DNA of 64,000 bases from the NCBI GenBank assembly GCA_963793105.1, contig CAWBZB010000008.1, forward strand, positions 124,001 through 188,000, in the 5' to 3' direction. This document shows, piece by piece, positions 32,598 through 41,686 of this stretch. Every line of letters starts with the position of its first letter. Position 1 is the first letter of the stretch. The DNA is from UBA10649 sp963793105 (GTDB lineage Bacteria; Actinomycetota; Actinomycetes; S36-B12). A model generated the notes under the pieces. The model ran no database searches, had not been told where the DNA came from, and worked only from the letters and a program-made list of their open reading frames with translations. Position numbers and translations under genes: made by a program.

Positions 32598-34055
32598 GAA
32601 GGGATCGCCGACCGGATCATCACTGGACTCCACCCACACGCCCTTGGGCTGGGTGAACTCCGCGAACCCGTCCATCCCGTTCTCCCGGCCATAGCCGGAG
32701 AGCTTGTTGCCGCCGAACGGTGTGGCGAACTGCAGTGCCCGGTACATGTTGACCCACACAGTCCCGGTGTCGAGCTGGCTCGCGACGCGGTGGGCGCGAC
32801 CGAGGTCGCGGGTCCAGACACCGGCGGCGAGCGCGAACGGCGAGTCGTTCGCCACCGCCACCGCCTCATGCTCGTCCGCCACCCGGATCACCGACAGGAC
32901 CGGGCCGAACAGCTCGTTTCGCGCCACTGACATGTCATTGGTGACGCGATCGAGGACCGTCGGCGCATAGAACCAGCCGTGGTCCGGGCGGTCCGCCTCG
33001 TCGCCTCCGTACACCAGGTCCGCGCCCTCGCGGACCGCTTCGTGGACCCGGCTGCTCACCCCCGACAGGATCTTCTCCTGTGACATCGGGCCCATCTCGG
33101 TGTCCTCGGACGTGGGATCCCCGAGCCGGATCGTGCGCGCACGTGCAGCGATCTTCTCCACGAGCTCGTCCGCGATGCTGTCCTGGACCAGCAGCCGCGA
33201 TCCCGCGACGCAGGTCTGCCCCGCGGCCGCGAAGATGCCCGCGATGACGCCGTTCACGACGTCGTCGACGCGCACGTCGTCGAAGAAGATGTTGGCGCTC
33301 TTGCCGCCCAGCTCGAGCACGAGCGGCTTCAGATGCTCCGCGGCGCGCGCGGCCACGAACCGGGCGCTGTCCGGGCCGCCGGTGAACCACACCTTGCGCA
33401 CGTAGGGGTGGGCCACGAGCGCGTCCCCGGCCTCGCCGCCGTACCCCGTGACGATATTCAGGCAGCCGTCGGGAAGCCCCGCCTGCTGTGCCAGTTCCCC
33501 CAGTCGCAGCAGTGAGAGGGAGTTCACCTCAGGCGGCTTCACCACGACGGTGTTCCCGGCTGCCAGCGCGGGGGCCAGGCCCATGCCGCCGAGCAGCATC
33601 GGGGAGTTGAACGCCGGGATCACGCCGACGACGCCGAAGGGGATCCGCTGGGTATAGACGGTCAGGCTCGCACGGTCCTGGGGGATGGTGCGGCCCTCGG
33701 TCTGGTAGGCCAGGGACGCGTAGTAGTGGTACCAGGAGCGAAGGGACAGCATCTGCCCCCTCACCTCGCGGACGACCTTGCCGGCATCGCGGGCCTCGAG
33801 CGCGGCGAGCTCATCGGCATGCTCGGCGATCAGGTCCCCCAGCCGCCAGACGACATCCGCGCGACGGGACGGACCGGCAGACCGCCAGCCGGGGAAGGCG
33901 CGGTGAGCCGCCTCGGCGGCCGCCTCGATGTCGGCGGCATCGCCGCGGGCGATCTCCGACCAGGGTCGGGTCGTCATCGGATCCAGAGTCGGGAGGAACT
34001 CGCCCGACGCGGGGGCCGTGCGAGCGCCGTTGATCCAGTGGTTGTGGCGATCCAT
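32583..34055 (-). CDS. NAD(P)-dependent aldehyde dehydrogenase 1 (island)
   Basis: 490 residues. It has IPFGVVGVIPAFNSPMLLGG, LVLELGGKSANIFFDD (catalytic Glu), FAAAGQTCVAGSRLLVQ (catalytic Cys) and NELFGPVLSVIRV. It starts MDRHNHWINGARTAP at the ATG at 34053-34055, which overlaps the stop of the GntR gene as TGATG, so the two are coupled. The substrate is not readable; betaine-aldehyde-type and aromatic-aldehyde-type families are both possible. It marks one edge of the catabolic island. Confidence 0.88.
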   Translation of the reverse strand: MDRHNHWINGARTAPASGEFLPTLDPMTTRPWSEIARGDAADIEAAAEAAHRAFPGWRSAGPSRRADVVWRLGDLIAEHADELAALEARDAGKVVREVRGQMLSLRSWYHYYASLAYQTEGRTIPQDRASLTVYTQRIPFGVVGVIPAFNSPMLLGGMGLAPALAAGNTVVVKPPEVNSLSLLRLGELAQQAGLPDGCLNIVTGYGGEAGDALVAHPYVRKVWFTGGPDSARFVAARAAEHLKPLVLELGGKSANIFFDDVRVDDVVNGVIAGIFAAAGQTCVAGSRLLVQDSIADELVEKIAARARTIRLGDPTSEDTEMGPMSQEKILSGVSSRVHEAVREGADLVYGGDEADRPDHGWFYAPTVLDRVTNDMSVARNELFGPVLSVIRVADEHEAVAVANDSPFALAAGVWTRDLGRAHRVASQLDTGTVWVNMYRALQFATPFGGNKLSGYGRENGMDGFAEFTQPKGVWVESSDDPVGDPFVLRA

Positions 34056-34735
34056 CACTCGTCCTCGAAGAAGTCGAGGCGCTCGAGCACCTCGATGGCG
34101 TGTCGTGCACTGGCATTGATGTGCTGCTCCATCGACCGCTGCGCCGCCAGCGTGTCCCGGTGGCGGAAGGCGTCGAGGATGTCCTTGTGCTGGCGATTCG
34201 CCTCGTCGAGCCACTCCGTCGGGAAGTCGGCATAGGGCATCGGCAGCGAGCGAGAGAGCAGTTGCAGCATGCTCGTCATGCGCTGGCTGCCCGCGGCCCG
34301 GTTGATCGTGCGGTGGAACTCGTGGTTCAGCTGCTGCTGCTGCTGAAGGCTCTCGGCCTTCGTCATGCGCTCGTGGAGATCGGAAAGACGCGCGAGCCCG
34401 GCCTCGTCCAGGCGGGCCACCGCACGGGCGGCCGCAAGGCCGGCCACCTGCCCGAAGATCGTGTAGTGGTCGGAGATGTCGGCTCGATCGATGTGCGAGA
34501 CGTAGGAGCCCTTCCGAGGGATCGTGTGCACGAGGCCTTCACGGTCCAGCGAGATGAGCGCCTCGCGCACCGGCAGCCGGCTGACCCCCAGCTCCTCGGC
34601 GATGGCGTCCTGGTCGATCCGTTCGCCCGGCCTGAGGCGGCCGGTGAGGATGCCCGCGCGGATGTGCGCGGCGACCTCCTCCGCCAGGTTCGGCCGGCGC
34701 CGGGGTCGCGATGTCGAGGCGGACTCTGCAGTCAC
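34055..34735 (-). CDS. GntR/FCD-family regulator of the island's first half
   Basis: About 226 residues. The winged helix has NLAEEVAAHIRAGILTGRL, PGERIDQDAIAEELGVSRLP and VREALISLDREGLV, exactly the FadR-subfamily pattern. The FCD effector domain contains the metal-ligand type Asp/His residues (LNHEFHRTINRAAGS, HKDILDAFRHRD). The GTG at 34733-34735 overlaps the stop of the upstream aldehyde dehydrogenase gene. Candidate operators are the TTGATAAATG-containing sites at 36236 and 40616, in front of the genes it would control. Confidence 0.88.
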   Translation of the reverse strand: MTAESASTSRPRRRPNLAEEVAAHIRAGILTGRLRPGERIDQDAIAEELGVSRLPVREALISLDREGLVHTIPRKGSYVSHIDRADISDHYTIFGQVAGLAAARAVARLDEAGLARLSDLHERMTKAESLQQQQQLNHEFHRTINRAAGSQRMTSMLQLLSRSLPMPYADFPTEWLDEANRQHKDILDAFRHRDTLAAQRSMEQHINASARHAIEVLERLDFFEDE

Positions 34736-36216
34736 GACAGCTCGATCCACGTGGTCTTGAGGTCGGTGAACTTGTCCATCGCATGCAGCGACTTGTCGCT
34801 GCCGAAACCGGACTGCTTCACGCCTCCGAACGGGACCGTGAGATCACCCTCCTCGTAGCAGTTGACCCACACGGTGCCCATCCGCAACGCCCTGCTGACG
34901 TGGCGCGCTCGACTCAGGTCGTTCGTCCAGACCGCCGATGCCAGTCCGTAGTTGGTGGCGTTCGCCGCACTCACCGCCTCCCCGTCGGAGGAGAACGTGA
35001 GCACCGACAGCACCGGGCCGAAGACCTCCTTCTGCGCGAGCAGCGATTCGACCTGCAGTCCGTCGATGACCGTCGGCGGGTAGTACGAGCCGCCGGTCTC
35101 GGTGCGCACCGGTTCGCCGCCTACGAGCAGTTCGCCACGCTCGCGCAGGCCCTCGGACACGATCCCGTGGATGGTGTCCAGCTGCCCGGCGCTCGCGATG
35201 GCGCCGATGGGGGCATCGTCCTCGAGCGGGTGGGCGGGCTGCAGTCCGGCCATCGCGTCGAGGACGCGGCTCAGGACCTCGTCCTTCACGGACTCGTGCA
35301 CAAGCAGCCGCGACCCGGCGGTACACATCTGGCCCGCGTTGTAGGTGATGCTCCACGCCGCTGCGGCCGCGGCCTTGTCGAGGTCGGCGTCCGCGAAGAT
35401 GACGTTGGCGCCCTTCCCGCCCAGTTCGAGATAGGGACGCTTCATGTTTGACTGCGCCGCGGCGGTCATGATGGCCCGCCCGGTGGCGGTGGACCCGGTG
35501 AACGTGATGATGTCCACGTCCGGGTGTCCGGCCAGCGCCGCTCCGGCCACCGGCCCCGTGCCGTTGACGACGTTGAGGACGCCCTCCGGCAGCCCCGCCT
35601 CGAGGGCGAGCTGCGCGACATAGAGGGCCGTGAGCGGCGACAGCTCGGCAGGCTTGAGCACCATCGAGCAGCCGACGGCGAGCGCGGGAGCGATCTTCCA
35701 GGTCTCCAGGGTCAGGGGGAAGTTCCATGGCGTGATCGCGCCCACGACTCCGGCCGGCTCCCGCTCGACCAGCGCCCAGGCCGTCTCCGGCACCTTGGGG
35801 ATCTCGTCGAGGACCTTGTCGATCGCCTCCCCGAACCATCGCAGCGTGCGATGGCAGGCACGCACGTCCACGGCCTTGGCCTCCCGAGCCGGCTTGCCCA
35901 TCTCGAGGGAGGTGAGGACGGCCAGCTGGTCCGCATGGTCGTTGACCAGGTGCGCCCAGCGGACGAGGACGTCCTTGCGGTCGGCGGGGGGCATGCCCGC
36001 CCATCGACGATCCTCGAAGGAGGCCCGGGCTGCGGCGACGGCCCGGTCGATGTCCGCTGCGTTTCCGGTCGCCACTTCCGCCACCACCTGACCGTCGATC
36101 GGGCTGACGACCTGCGCTTCGGCAGTCCCGTCGACCCAGCGACCATCGATGAGCAGTCCGGTCGGGTACTGCACCGCTGCGGCGATCGCTCGCCAGTCCG
36201 GGGTCGTCGTTGTCAT
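34732..36216 (-). CDS. Aldehyde dehydrogenase 2 (PuuC-like)
   Basis: 494 residues. Motifs are VGAITPWNFPLTLETWKIAP, YLELGGKGANVIFADAD (Glu), TYNAGQMCTAGSRLLVHES (Cys) and PFGGVKQSGFGSDKSLHAMD. The last motif and the overall look fit the PuuC/BetB-like branch that oxidises aminoaldehydes such as gamma-glutamyl-aminobutyraldehyde. With two GS-like ligases nearby this role is plausible but inferred. The ATG follows GGAGGAG. It is divergent from the acyl-CoA dehydrogenase gene, with a candidate operator in the 44-base gap. Confidence 0.88.
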   Translation of the reverse strand: MTTTTPDWRAIAAAVQYPTGLLIDGRWVDGTAEAQVVSPIDGQVVAEVATGNAADIDRAVAAARASFEDRRWAGMPPADRKDVLVRWAHLVNDHADQLAVLTSLEMGKPAREAKAVDVRACHRTLRWFGEAIDKVLDEIPKVPETAWALVEREPAGVVGAITPWNFPLTLETWKIAPALAVGCSMVLKPAELSPLTALYVAQLALEAGLPEGVLNVVNGTGPVAGAALAGHPDVDIITFTGSTATGRAIMTAAAQSNMKRPYLELGGKGANVIFADADLDKAAAAAAWSITYNAGQMCTAGSRLLVHESVKDEVLSRVLDAMAGLQPAHPLEDDAPIGAIASAGQLDTIHGIVSEGLRERGELLVGGEPVRTETGGSYYPPTVIDGLQVESLLAQKEVFGPVLSVLTFSSDGEAVSAANATNYGLASAVWTNDLSRARHVSRALRMGTVWVNCYEEGDLTVPFGGVKQSGFGSDKSLHAMDKFTDLKTTWIELS

Positions 36217-36235
36217 CGAACTCCTCCGCACGCTG

Positions 36236-36255
36236 ATTTGATAAATGATACAAAT
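36236..36255. promoter_or_regulatory. Candidate GntR operator A
   Basis: ATTTGATAAATGATACAAAT has inverted ends ATTTG...CAAAT and is strikingly AT-rich for this genome. It fills the 44-base gap between the divergent aldehyde dehydrogenase 2 and acyl-CoA dehydrogenase genes. It shares TTGATAAATG with site B at 40616. Confidence 0.55.
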
Positions 36256-36260
36256 AGTCC

Positions 36261-37415
36261 GTGGACCTGACCCCGAATTCCCAGCATGACGACCTGCGCA
36301 CCGGCGTCCGCCAGATCTGCGCCGCCTTCGACGGCGCCTACTGGCGGGGCCTGGAGCCGGACTCCTACCCGGAGGAGTTCGTGGCCGCCCTGACCGAGGC
36401 CGGCTACCTCGCCGCCCTCGTGCCGGAGGAGTACGGAGGCGGGGGCGCCACCCTCACCGAGGCGTCGGTGATCCTCGAGGAGATCTCTGCCTCCGGTGGC
36501 AACCCGTCGGCCTGCCACGCGCAGATGTACGTCATGGGCACCCTGCTGCGACATGGCAGCACCGAGCAGAAGCAGCGCTACCTCCCCGCCATCGCGGACG
36601 GCTCGCTGCGCCTCCAGGCCTTCGGCGTCACTGAGCCCACTGCGGGCTCGGAGACCACGCGCATCCGCACCCGCGCCGACCGCGTCCCGGAGGGCTGGCG
36701 CATCAACGGCCAGAAGATCTGGACCTCCCGGGCCCTGTACTCCGACCTCATGCTCCTGCTCGCGCGGACGACGCCCTACGACGAGTGCGCCAAGCCGACG
36801 GAAGGGCTGTCGGCTTTCATCTTCGACATGCGCGAACTGCAGGGACTGACGATCACGCCGATCCGCACGATGATGAACCACAACACGACCGAGGTGTTCT
36901 TCGACGATGTCGTCATCCCTGACGACGCCCTCATCGGTGACGAGGGTCGCGGCTTCCGCTACATCCTCGACGGCATGAACGCCGAGCGGATCCTCATCGC
37001 CTCCGAGTGCATCGGGGACGGTCGCTTCCTGCTCGATCGAGCCGTGGCATATGCGGGCGAGCGCGAGGTCTTCGGCCGACCGATCGGCGCCAACCAAGGA
37101 GTGCAGTTCCCCCTCGCCAGGTCGTACGCCGCACTCCGCGCGGCAGACCTGGTGCGCTACGACGCAGCAGCGAGATACGACCGCGGGGAGCCCTGCGCCG
37201 CCGAGGCGAACATGGCGAAGCTGCTGGCGTCCGAGGCGTCCTGGATGGCGGCCAACGCGTCGCTCGACACGCACGGTGGCTTCGGCTTCGCCGTCGAGTA
37301 CGACATCGAGCGGAAGTTCCGCGAGACGCGGCTGTACCAGGTGGCTCCGATCAACAACAACCTCGTGCTCGCGTACCTCGGTCAGCACGTCCTCGGCCTC
37401 CCCAAGTCCTACTAG
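36261..37415 (+). CDS. Acyl-CoA dehydrogenase family protein
   Basis: 384 residues, flavin-dependent. It has LVPEEYGGGGATLTEASVIL, AFGVTEPTAGSETTRIRT (FAD/substrate binding), GWRINGQKIWTSRA, IDERGRGF-like IGDEGRGFRYILDGMNAERI, and a C-terminal ANASLDTHGGFGFAVEYDIE in the region of the usual catalytic base. It would oxidise an acyl-CoA, perhaps made by the adjoining CoA-transferase, or act on a nitrogen compound as some relatives do. No Shine-Dalgarno precedes the GTG, so it may be leaderless. It overlaps the convergent CoA-transferase gene by 4 bases. Confidence 0.87.
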   Translation: MDLTPNSQHDDLRTGVRQICAAFDGAYWRGLEPDSYPEEFVAALTEAGYLAALVPEEYGGGGATLTEASVILEEISASGGNPSACHAQMYVMGTLLRHGSTEQKQRYLPAIADGSLRLQAFGVTEPTAGSETTRIRTRADRVPEGWRINGQKIWTSRALYSDLMLLLARTTPYDECAKPTEGLSAFIFDMRELQGLTITPIRTMMNHNTTEVFFDDVVIPDDALIGDEGRGFRYILDGMNAERILIASECIGDGRFLLDRAVAYAGEREVFGRPIGANQGVQFPLARSYAALRAADLVRYDAAARYDRGEPCAAEANMAKLLASEASWMAANASLDTHGGFGFAVEYDIERKFRETRLYQVAPINNNLVLAYLGQHVLGLPKSY

Positions 37416-38560
37416 GAGTCGCCGCCGCGACGCCGGATGGCATCGAGGACCGCATCGTCGTGCTCGTCCAGGGCCGGCACCCGACCCGGTCGCGCCGCAA
37501 GACCACTGATGTCGAACGGCGATGCCAGCAGCTCCACCTCGCCGCTCGGCGTCGACACCGGGACGAAACGGTCGCGCGCGCGCAGTTGCTCGTGCTCCCA
37601 CACCCCGCGCAGGTCGTTCACGCGCGCGACGGCGATCCGTCCGCGAGCCAGCAGGCTCCTCGCCTCATCTGCGCTGACGGCGTCGAGCCGGGCCGCGATC
37701 AGCGACTCCAGGTCGTCGACGTTGGCGATCCGGTGGGCGTTCGTGTCGAAGCGCGCATCGGTGCCCAGGCTGGCGTCGTCCATGACGTGCTCGGCCATGC
37801 TGCGCCATTCGCTGTCACTCTGGACCGCGATCAGCACGGTGCTGCCGTCACTGAGCCGGAACGTCCCGTACGGCGCGATCGCGTGGTGGCGGCGCCCCGT
37901 GCGCGGCGCCTGACCGCCGCCGTAGACCGCCGCGTACAACGGCGCCGAGACCCATTCCGCGAGCGCATCCAGCATCGACACGTGAACGGCCGCGCCCTCG
38001 CCGGTTCGCTCACGCCGAAGCAGGGCCGCGAGGATCCCCGACATCGCGTACATGCCAGCGCAGATGTCAGCGACGGAGAAGCCCACCTTGCTCATGGACT
38101 CGTCGCCGGTCACGGAGAACACGCCGGCTTCGGCCTGGACGGCCAGGTCGTACGCCTTGTCGTCCGTGCGCGGGCCGCCCAGTCCGTAGCCCGAGATCTC
38201 GGCGGCGATGAGGGAGGGATGCTGCTCGTGGAGCGTGGCCGCGGATATCCCCAGCTTGGCCGCCGCGCGCGGCGAGAGATTGTGGAGGAACACGTCCGCC
38301 CCGGCGATCAGCGCCCAGAAGGTGGAACGATCCTCGTCGACGGTGAGGTCGAGCGCGACCGACTGCTTGCCCCGGTTGGCCCAGACGAAGAAGGCCGACT
38401 CCCCCTGCACCACCGCGTCGTAGTGACGGGCGAAGTCCCCCTCGGGTCGCTCGACCTTGATCACGGTGGCGCCGAGATCCGCGAGCTGACGAGTGGCGAA
38501 TGGCGCCGAGATCGCCTGCTCCAGCGCGACCACGATGACCCCGTCCAGCGGCGCCGTCAT
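37412..38560 (-). CDS. CaiB/BaiF-type class III CoA-transferase
   Basis: 382 residues. The start PLDGVIVVALEQAISAPFATRQLADLGATVIKVE is the family signature; AYDLAVQAEAGVFSVTG carries the catalytic Asp that forms the acyl-aspartyl anhydride. It moves CoA between carboxylic acids. The ATG overlaps the stop of the amidotransferase-like gene (ATGA). It is in a minus-strand operon with that gene and the GS-like ligase, suggesting that the product acid is activated to a CoA ester. Confidence 0.9.
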   Translation of the reverse strand: MTAPLDGVIVVALEQAISAPFATRQLADLGATVIKVERPEGDFARHYDAVVQGESAFFVWANRGKQSVALDLTVDEDRSTFWALIAGADVFLHNLSPRAAAKLGISAATLHEQHPSLIAAEISGYGLGGPRTDDKAYDLAVQAEAGVFSVTGDESMSKVGFSVADICAGMYAMSGILAALLRRERTGEGAAVHVSMLDALAEWVSAPLYAAVYGGGQAPRTGRRHHAIAPYGTFRLSDGSTVLIAVQSDSEWRSMAEHVMDDASLGTDARFDTNAHRIANVDDLESLIAARLDAVSADEARSLLARGRIAVARVNDLRGVWEHEQLRARDRFVPVSTPSGEVELLASPFDISGLAARPGRVPALDEHDDAVLDAIRRRGGDS

Positions 38561-39255
38561 GACGGGACTCCCGCGATCTCGCGCAGGAACCAGTCCACGA
38601 GCTGCTCGCAGTTGCGTCGCAATGCCGCCTCGTTCATCTCGATGTCCTGCAGCAGCTGCGCGCCACTCGTGTGGCTGGGGACGTGATCAGGACCGATCCG
38701 AAGCCACGATGCGACGAGGGCGGTGTCCGCCTCGGGATGGAACTGCGTGCCCACCGCCCGACCCGACCGGAACAGCTGGACGGCCCTGCCATTGTGTGCG
38801 AGCACCTCGACGTCGTCGGGCAGCACGACGCGATCCTCGTGCCACGTGAACCAGGGGCCAGCCGGTACTGGGAGGGTCTCGTCGGAGTCGAACGTCACCA
38901 GGCCGATCTCATGCTCATGCGCGGGCGCTCGCTCCACGCGACCACCTAGGAACTCGGCCAGCAGCTGACCGCCGAAACACACCCCGAGATAGGGGACCTG
39001 CGCCTCGACCACCTCGCCGATCATGGCGATCTCAGGCTCGACCCACGTCCGGACCGCCGCATCTGTCGCGCTCGAGAACGATCCGAACGCGATGACCGCG
39101 TCATAGCCGGCGGGATCCGGGAAGGCAGTGTCCGGAGACCGCGTGTTCGCGAGGACCACGTGCCGGTCGAACTCGAACCCCCGTTCGGCAAGCACCCGAC
39201 CGACCACGGCGGGCGCCGCCTCCGGCTCGTGGCTGATGAGCAGGATCCGTGGCAT
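38557..39255 (-). CDS. Class I glutamine amidotransferase-like hydrolase 1
   Basis: 232 residues. The Cys nucleophile is in LGVCFGGQLLAEFLGG and the His/Glu pair in VGTQFHPEADTALV. No synthase partner domain is fused. In aniline and alkylamine catabolism, similar free-standing amidotransferase proteins accompany a GS-like ligase and hydrolyse gamma-glutamyl amides. Its ATG immediately follows the stop of the GS-like gene, so the two very probably act in sequence. Confidence 0.87.
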   Translation of the reverse strand: MPRILLISHEPEAAPAVVGRVLAERGFEFDRHVVLANTRSPDTAFPDPAGYDAVIAFGSFSSATDAAVRTWVEPEIAMIGEVVEAQVPYLGVCFGGQLLAEFLGGRVERAPAHEHEIGLVTFDSDETLPVPAGPWFTWHEDRVVLPDDVEVLAHNGRAVQLFRSGRAVGTQFHPEADTALVASWLRIGPDHVPSHTSGAQLLQDIEMNEAALRRNCEQLVDWFLREIAGVPS

Positions 39256-40596
39256 TCAGATGACTGCCCGGTATCGCTTGATCTCCCACTCGCTGACCTC
39301 TTCCCCCTGCACGGCGTGGTCGGCGAACTCCTGCGCCTCGCGTCGCTGCATCACCAGGAAGTTCTCCACGAAGGCGTCTCCGAAGACGCTGCGGTTCCAC
39401 GCGGTGTCGAAGTTCTCGATTGCCCCGCTGATGTCGACCGGCAGCCGCTCCCACTGCTCGTCGCCGTGCGGGTCGCCCACCACCTGCGGCATGAGCTCGT
39501 AGTCGTTGACCAGGCCGTCCAGCCCCGCGCCCAGGCACCCGGCAAGCACCAGGTAGGGGTTCGCATCAGCCGCCGCCCAGCGTGCCTCGAGTCGGTTGCC
39601 GTTGCCCGAACCCACGATGGACCGCACCCCGACGAGCCGATGGTCCAGGCCCCACGTGACCTGGGTGGGTGAGAAGGAGTAGTCCTGCAGCCGCTTGTAC
39701 CCGCTGATCGTCGGGGTCATCACCAGCTGCAGTTCCTTGTGGTGGGTCAACAGGCCGGAGAGGTAGCGGCGCATGAGGCCGTTGCCGAGCACGCTGTCCT
39801 CGTCCCGACGCGCGAACAGGTTCGCGCCGTCCTTCGTCAGCGACTGGTGCACGTGCATGCCGTTGCCGGCCTCGAGGAGGAACGGCTTGGCCATGAAGGT
39901 CACGTGGAGCCCGTGGCGCCTGGCAACCAGCCGGACGATGTACTTGAAGTAGATCGTGTTGTCGGCCATCTCCATCAACGGCCCGTAGCGGAGGTTGATC
40001 TCCGTCTGGCCCGGCCCGTACTCGACATTGGTTGCCTCGACCTCGATGCCGGTCCGGCGCAGCGACTCGCGGATATCGAGCATGAACGGCTCCATCTCGT
40101 AGCCCCGGTAGATGGAGTAGCAGTTGATGTCGTCGTAGATCGGCTGCCAGTCCTCGGTGAAGAAGTGGCACTCGAGCTCCGTGGCCGCATCGACGCCGTA
40201 CCCCAGCTCCGACGCGCGCTCCAGCTGCCGCTTGAGCATGCGCCGGGCGTCCATCGCCACGGGCTCGTGCGTCGAGTTGTCGTACGTGTCGCACATGACG
40301 ATCGCCACACCCTCGGTCCAGCCGGCGATCCGGAAACTCGAGAGGTCCGGGACCACGTGCATGTCGGGGAAGCCGTCCTCCTCGTCGACCCAGGGCGTCG
40401 CGAAGATGAAGCAGGTCGGGTCCCAGGTGTAGACGACGTTCGCGATGTGGAATCCGGAGCCACGGAGGAACTGCCGAACCGGGATGCGCTTGCCCCGGGG
40501 CATTCCCCAGGTGTCGACGAGCACGCACTCGACGGTGTGGACGCCGTGCTCCTCGCACAGGGCCGCCACCCGGTCGTACTCAGCCGGATCCGTCAT
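39256..40596 (-). CDS. Glutamine-synthetase-like ligase 1 (gamma-glutamylamide synthetase)
   Basis: 446 residues, GS fold. ATELECHFFTEDWQP and EVEATNVEYGPGQTEINLRYG have the metal-binding glutamates, AGNGMHVHQSLTKDG the ATP/metal His, and SGNGNRLEARWAAADANPYL the phosphate-binding Arg region. The adenylylation segment of assimilatory GSI is not seen. This fits PuuA/IpuC/AtdA1-type enzymes that link glutamate to an amine using ATP. It is divergent from the alcohol dehydrogenase gene, across candidate operator B. Confidence 0.9.
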   Translation of the reverse strand: MTDPAEYDRVAALCEEHGVHTVECVLVDTWGMPRGKRIPVRQFLRGSGFHIANVVYTWDPTCFIFATPWVDEEDGFPDMHVVPDLSSFRIAGWTEGVAIVMCDTYDNSTHEPVAMDARRMLKRQLERASELGYGVDAATELECHFFTEDWQPIYDDINCYSIYRGYEMEPFMLDIRESLRRTGIEVEATNVEYGPGQTEINLRYGPLMEMADNTIYFKYIVRLVARRHGLHVTFMAKPFLLEAGNGMHVHQSLTKDGANLFARRDEDSVLGNGLMRRYLSGLLTHHKELQLVMTPTISGYKRLQDYSFSPTQVTWGLDHRLVGVRSIVGSGNGNRLEARWAAADANPYLVLAGCLGAGLDGLVNDYELMPQVVGDPHGDEQWERLPVDISGAIENFDTAWNRSVFGDAFVENFLVMQRREAQEFADHAVQGEEVSEWEIKRYRAVI

Positions 40597-40615
40597 CGAA
40601 CCTCCCGAAGCATGG

Positions 40616-40635
40616 ATTTAGATACTTGATAAATG
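40616..40635. promoter_or_regulatory. Candidate GntR operator B
   Basis: ATTTAGATACTTGATAAATG contains inverted ends ATTTA...TAAAT and shares TTGATAAATG with site A at 36236. It lies in the 115-base gap between the divergent GS-like ligase 1 and alcohol dehydrogenase genes. The low GC content of both sites is unlike their surroundings. Confidence 0.5.
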
Positions 40636-40711
40636 TAGTCTTCGAATCGCTGCTCGTCCGGACTTTCGGCCATGTTCTCCCCTTCGTCCGGGCCCGACCG
40701 GAAGGCTCACC

Positions 40712-41686
40712 ATGCGTGCCGTTGTCCTGACCTCTCCTGGGGCCCCGCTCGAGGTGCAGGAGGTCCCCGATCCGGTCGCGCCTGCCGGTGGGGCCGTCGT
40801 CGACGTCCTCGCCTGCGGAATCTGCCACTCCGACCTGCACGCCGCCGCCGGCGACTACCCCACCGCCCTGCCCGTCGTCCTCGGGCACGAGGTCGCCGCC
40901 TCGCACCCGCGCCTGGGCCCGGTGCTCGTGTACGCCTGCTGGGGCTGCCGCCGGCCGGACTGCTGGGCCTGCGGATCCGAGCAGGAGATGATCTGCCCGG
41001 ACGCGACCGAGGCCGGGCTCCTCCGCGACGGCGGGTACGCCGAGCGGATGGCCGTCCCGGACGAGCGCTATCTCGTGCCGCTCGGGGACCTCGATCCCGC
41101 CCACGCCGCCCCCCTCGCCTGCGGCGGGTTGACCGCCTACCGGGCGGTCGACCACGCCCTGCCGGTCCTGGCAGCCGCGGCCCGTCCACGGGCCCTCGTC
41201 ATCGGCGCAGGGGGACTTGGACAGTTCGGTCTGCAGTGGCTCAAGATCCGCACCTCCGCCGAGGTGACCGTCGTCGATGCCTCCGCGGAGAAGCGCGATG
41301 TGGCCCTCCAGCTCGGCGCCGATGCGGTGGCCGCTCCGGGCGAGGTCGACGGTGGCTTCGCGGCCGTCATCGACTTCGTCGGGGCCGAGCAGACCTTGGC
41401 CTCCGCCCGTGATCACGTCGCGCGCCAGGGACTCGTGGTCGTCGTCGGGCTGTACGGCGGGACCATCCCGTTCGGCTTCGGCGCCGTACCGCACGAGGCC
41501 CGCTTCATGACCAGCGTGTGGGGCTCCCTGCAGCAGATGCGCGACATGGTCGACCTCGCCCAGCGGAATCCCCTGCACTCCCCCATCGAGATCGTCGGCC
41601 TCGACGACGTCGCCTCCGCGCACCAGCGGCTGCACAACGCCGACGTGTCCGGCCGGTTCGTCATCGCACCCGGAGGGCACGCATGA
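40712..41686 (+). CDS. Zinc-dependent alcohol dehydrogenase
   Basis: 324 residues, MDR superfamily. The catalytic zinc site is seen in ACGICHSDLHAAAGDYPTAL and VVLGHEVAA; the structural zinc cluster in CRRPDCWACGSEQEMIC (four Cys). The Rossmann motif is VIGAGGLGQFGLQWLK, and TVVDASAEKRD supplies the NAD-binding Asp. It would oxidise an alcohol made in the pathway to an aldehyde for the aldehyde dehydrogenases. Its stop overlaps the P450 start (ATGA). Confidence 0.92.
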   Translation: MRAVVLTSPGAPLEVQEVPDPVAPAGGAVVDVLACGICHSDLHAAAGDYPTALPVVLGHEVAASHPRLGPVLVYACWGCRRPDCWACGSEQEMICPDATEAGLLRDGGYAERMAVPDERYLVPLGDLDPAHAAPLACGGLTAYRAVDHALPVLAAAARPRALVIGAGGLGQFGLQWLKIRTSAEVTVVDASAEKRDVALQLGADAVAAPGEVDGGFAAVIDFVGAEQTLASARDHVARQGLVVVVGLYGGTIPFGFGAVPHEARFMTSVWGSLQQMRDMVDLAQRNPLHSPIEIVGLDDVASAHQRLHNADVSGRFVIAPGGHA

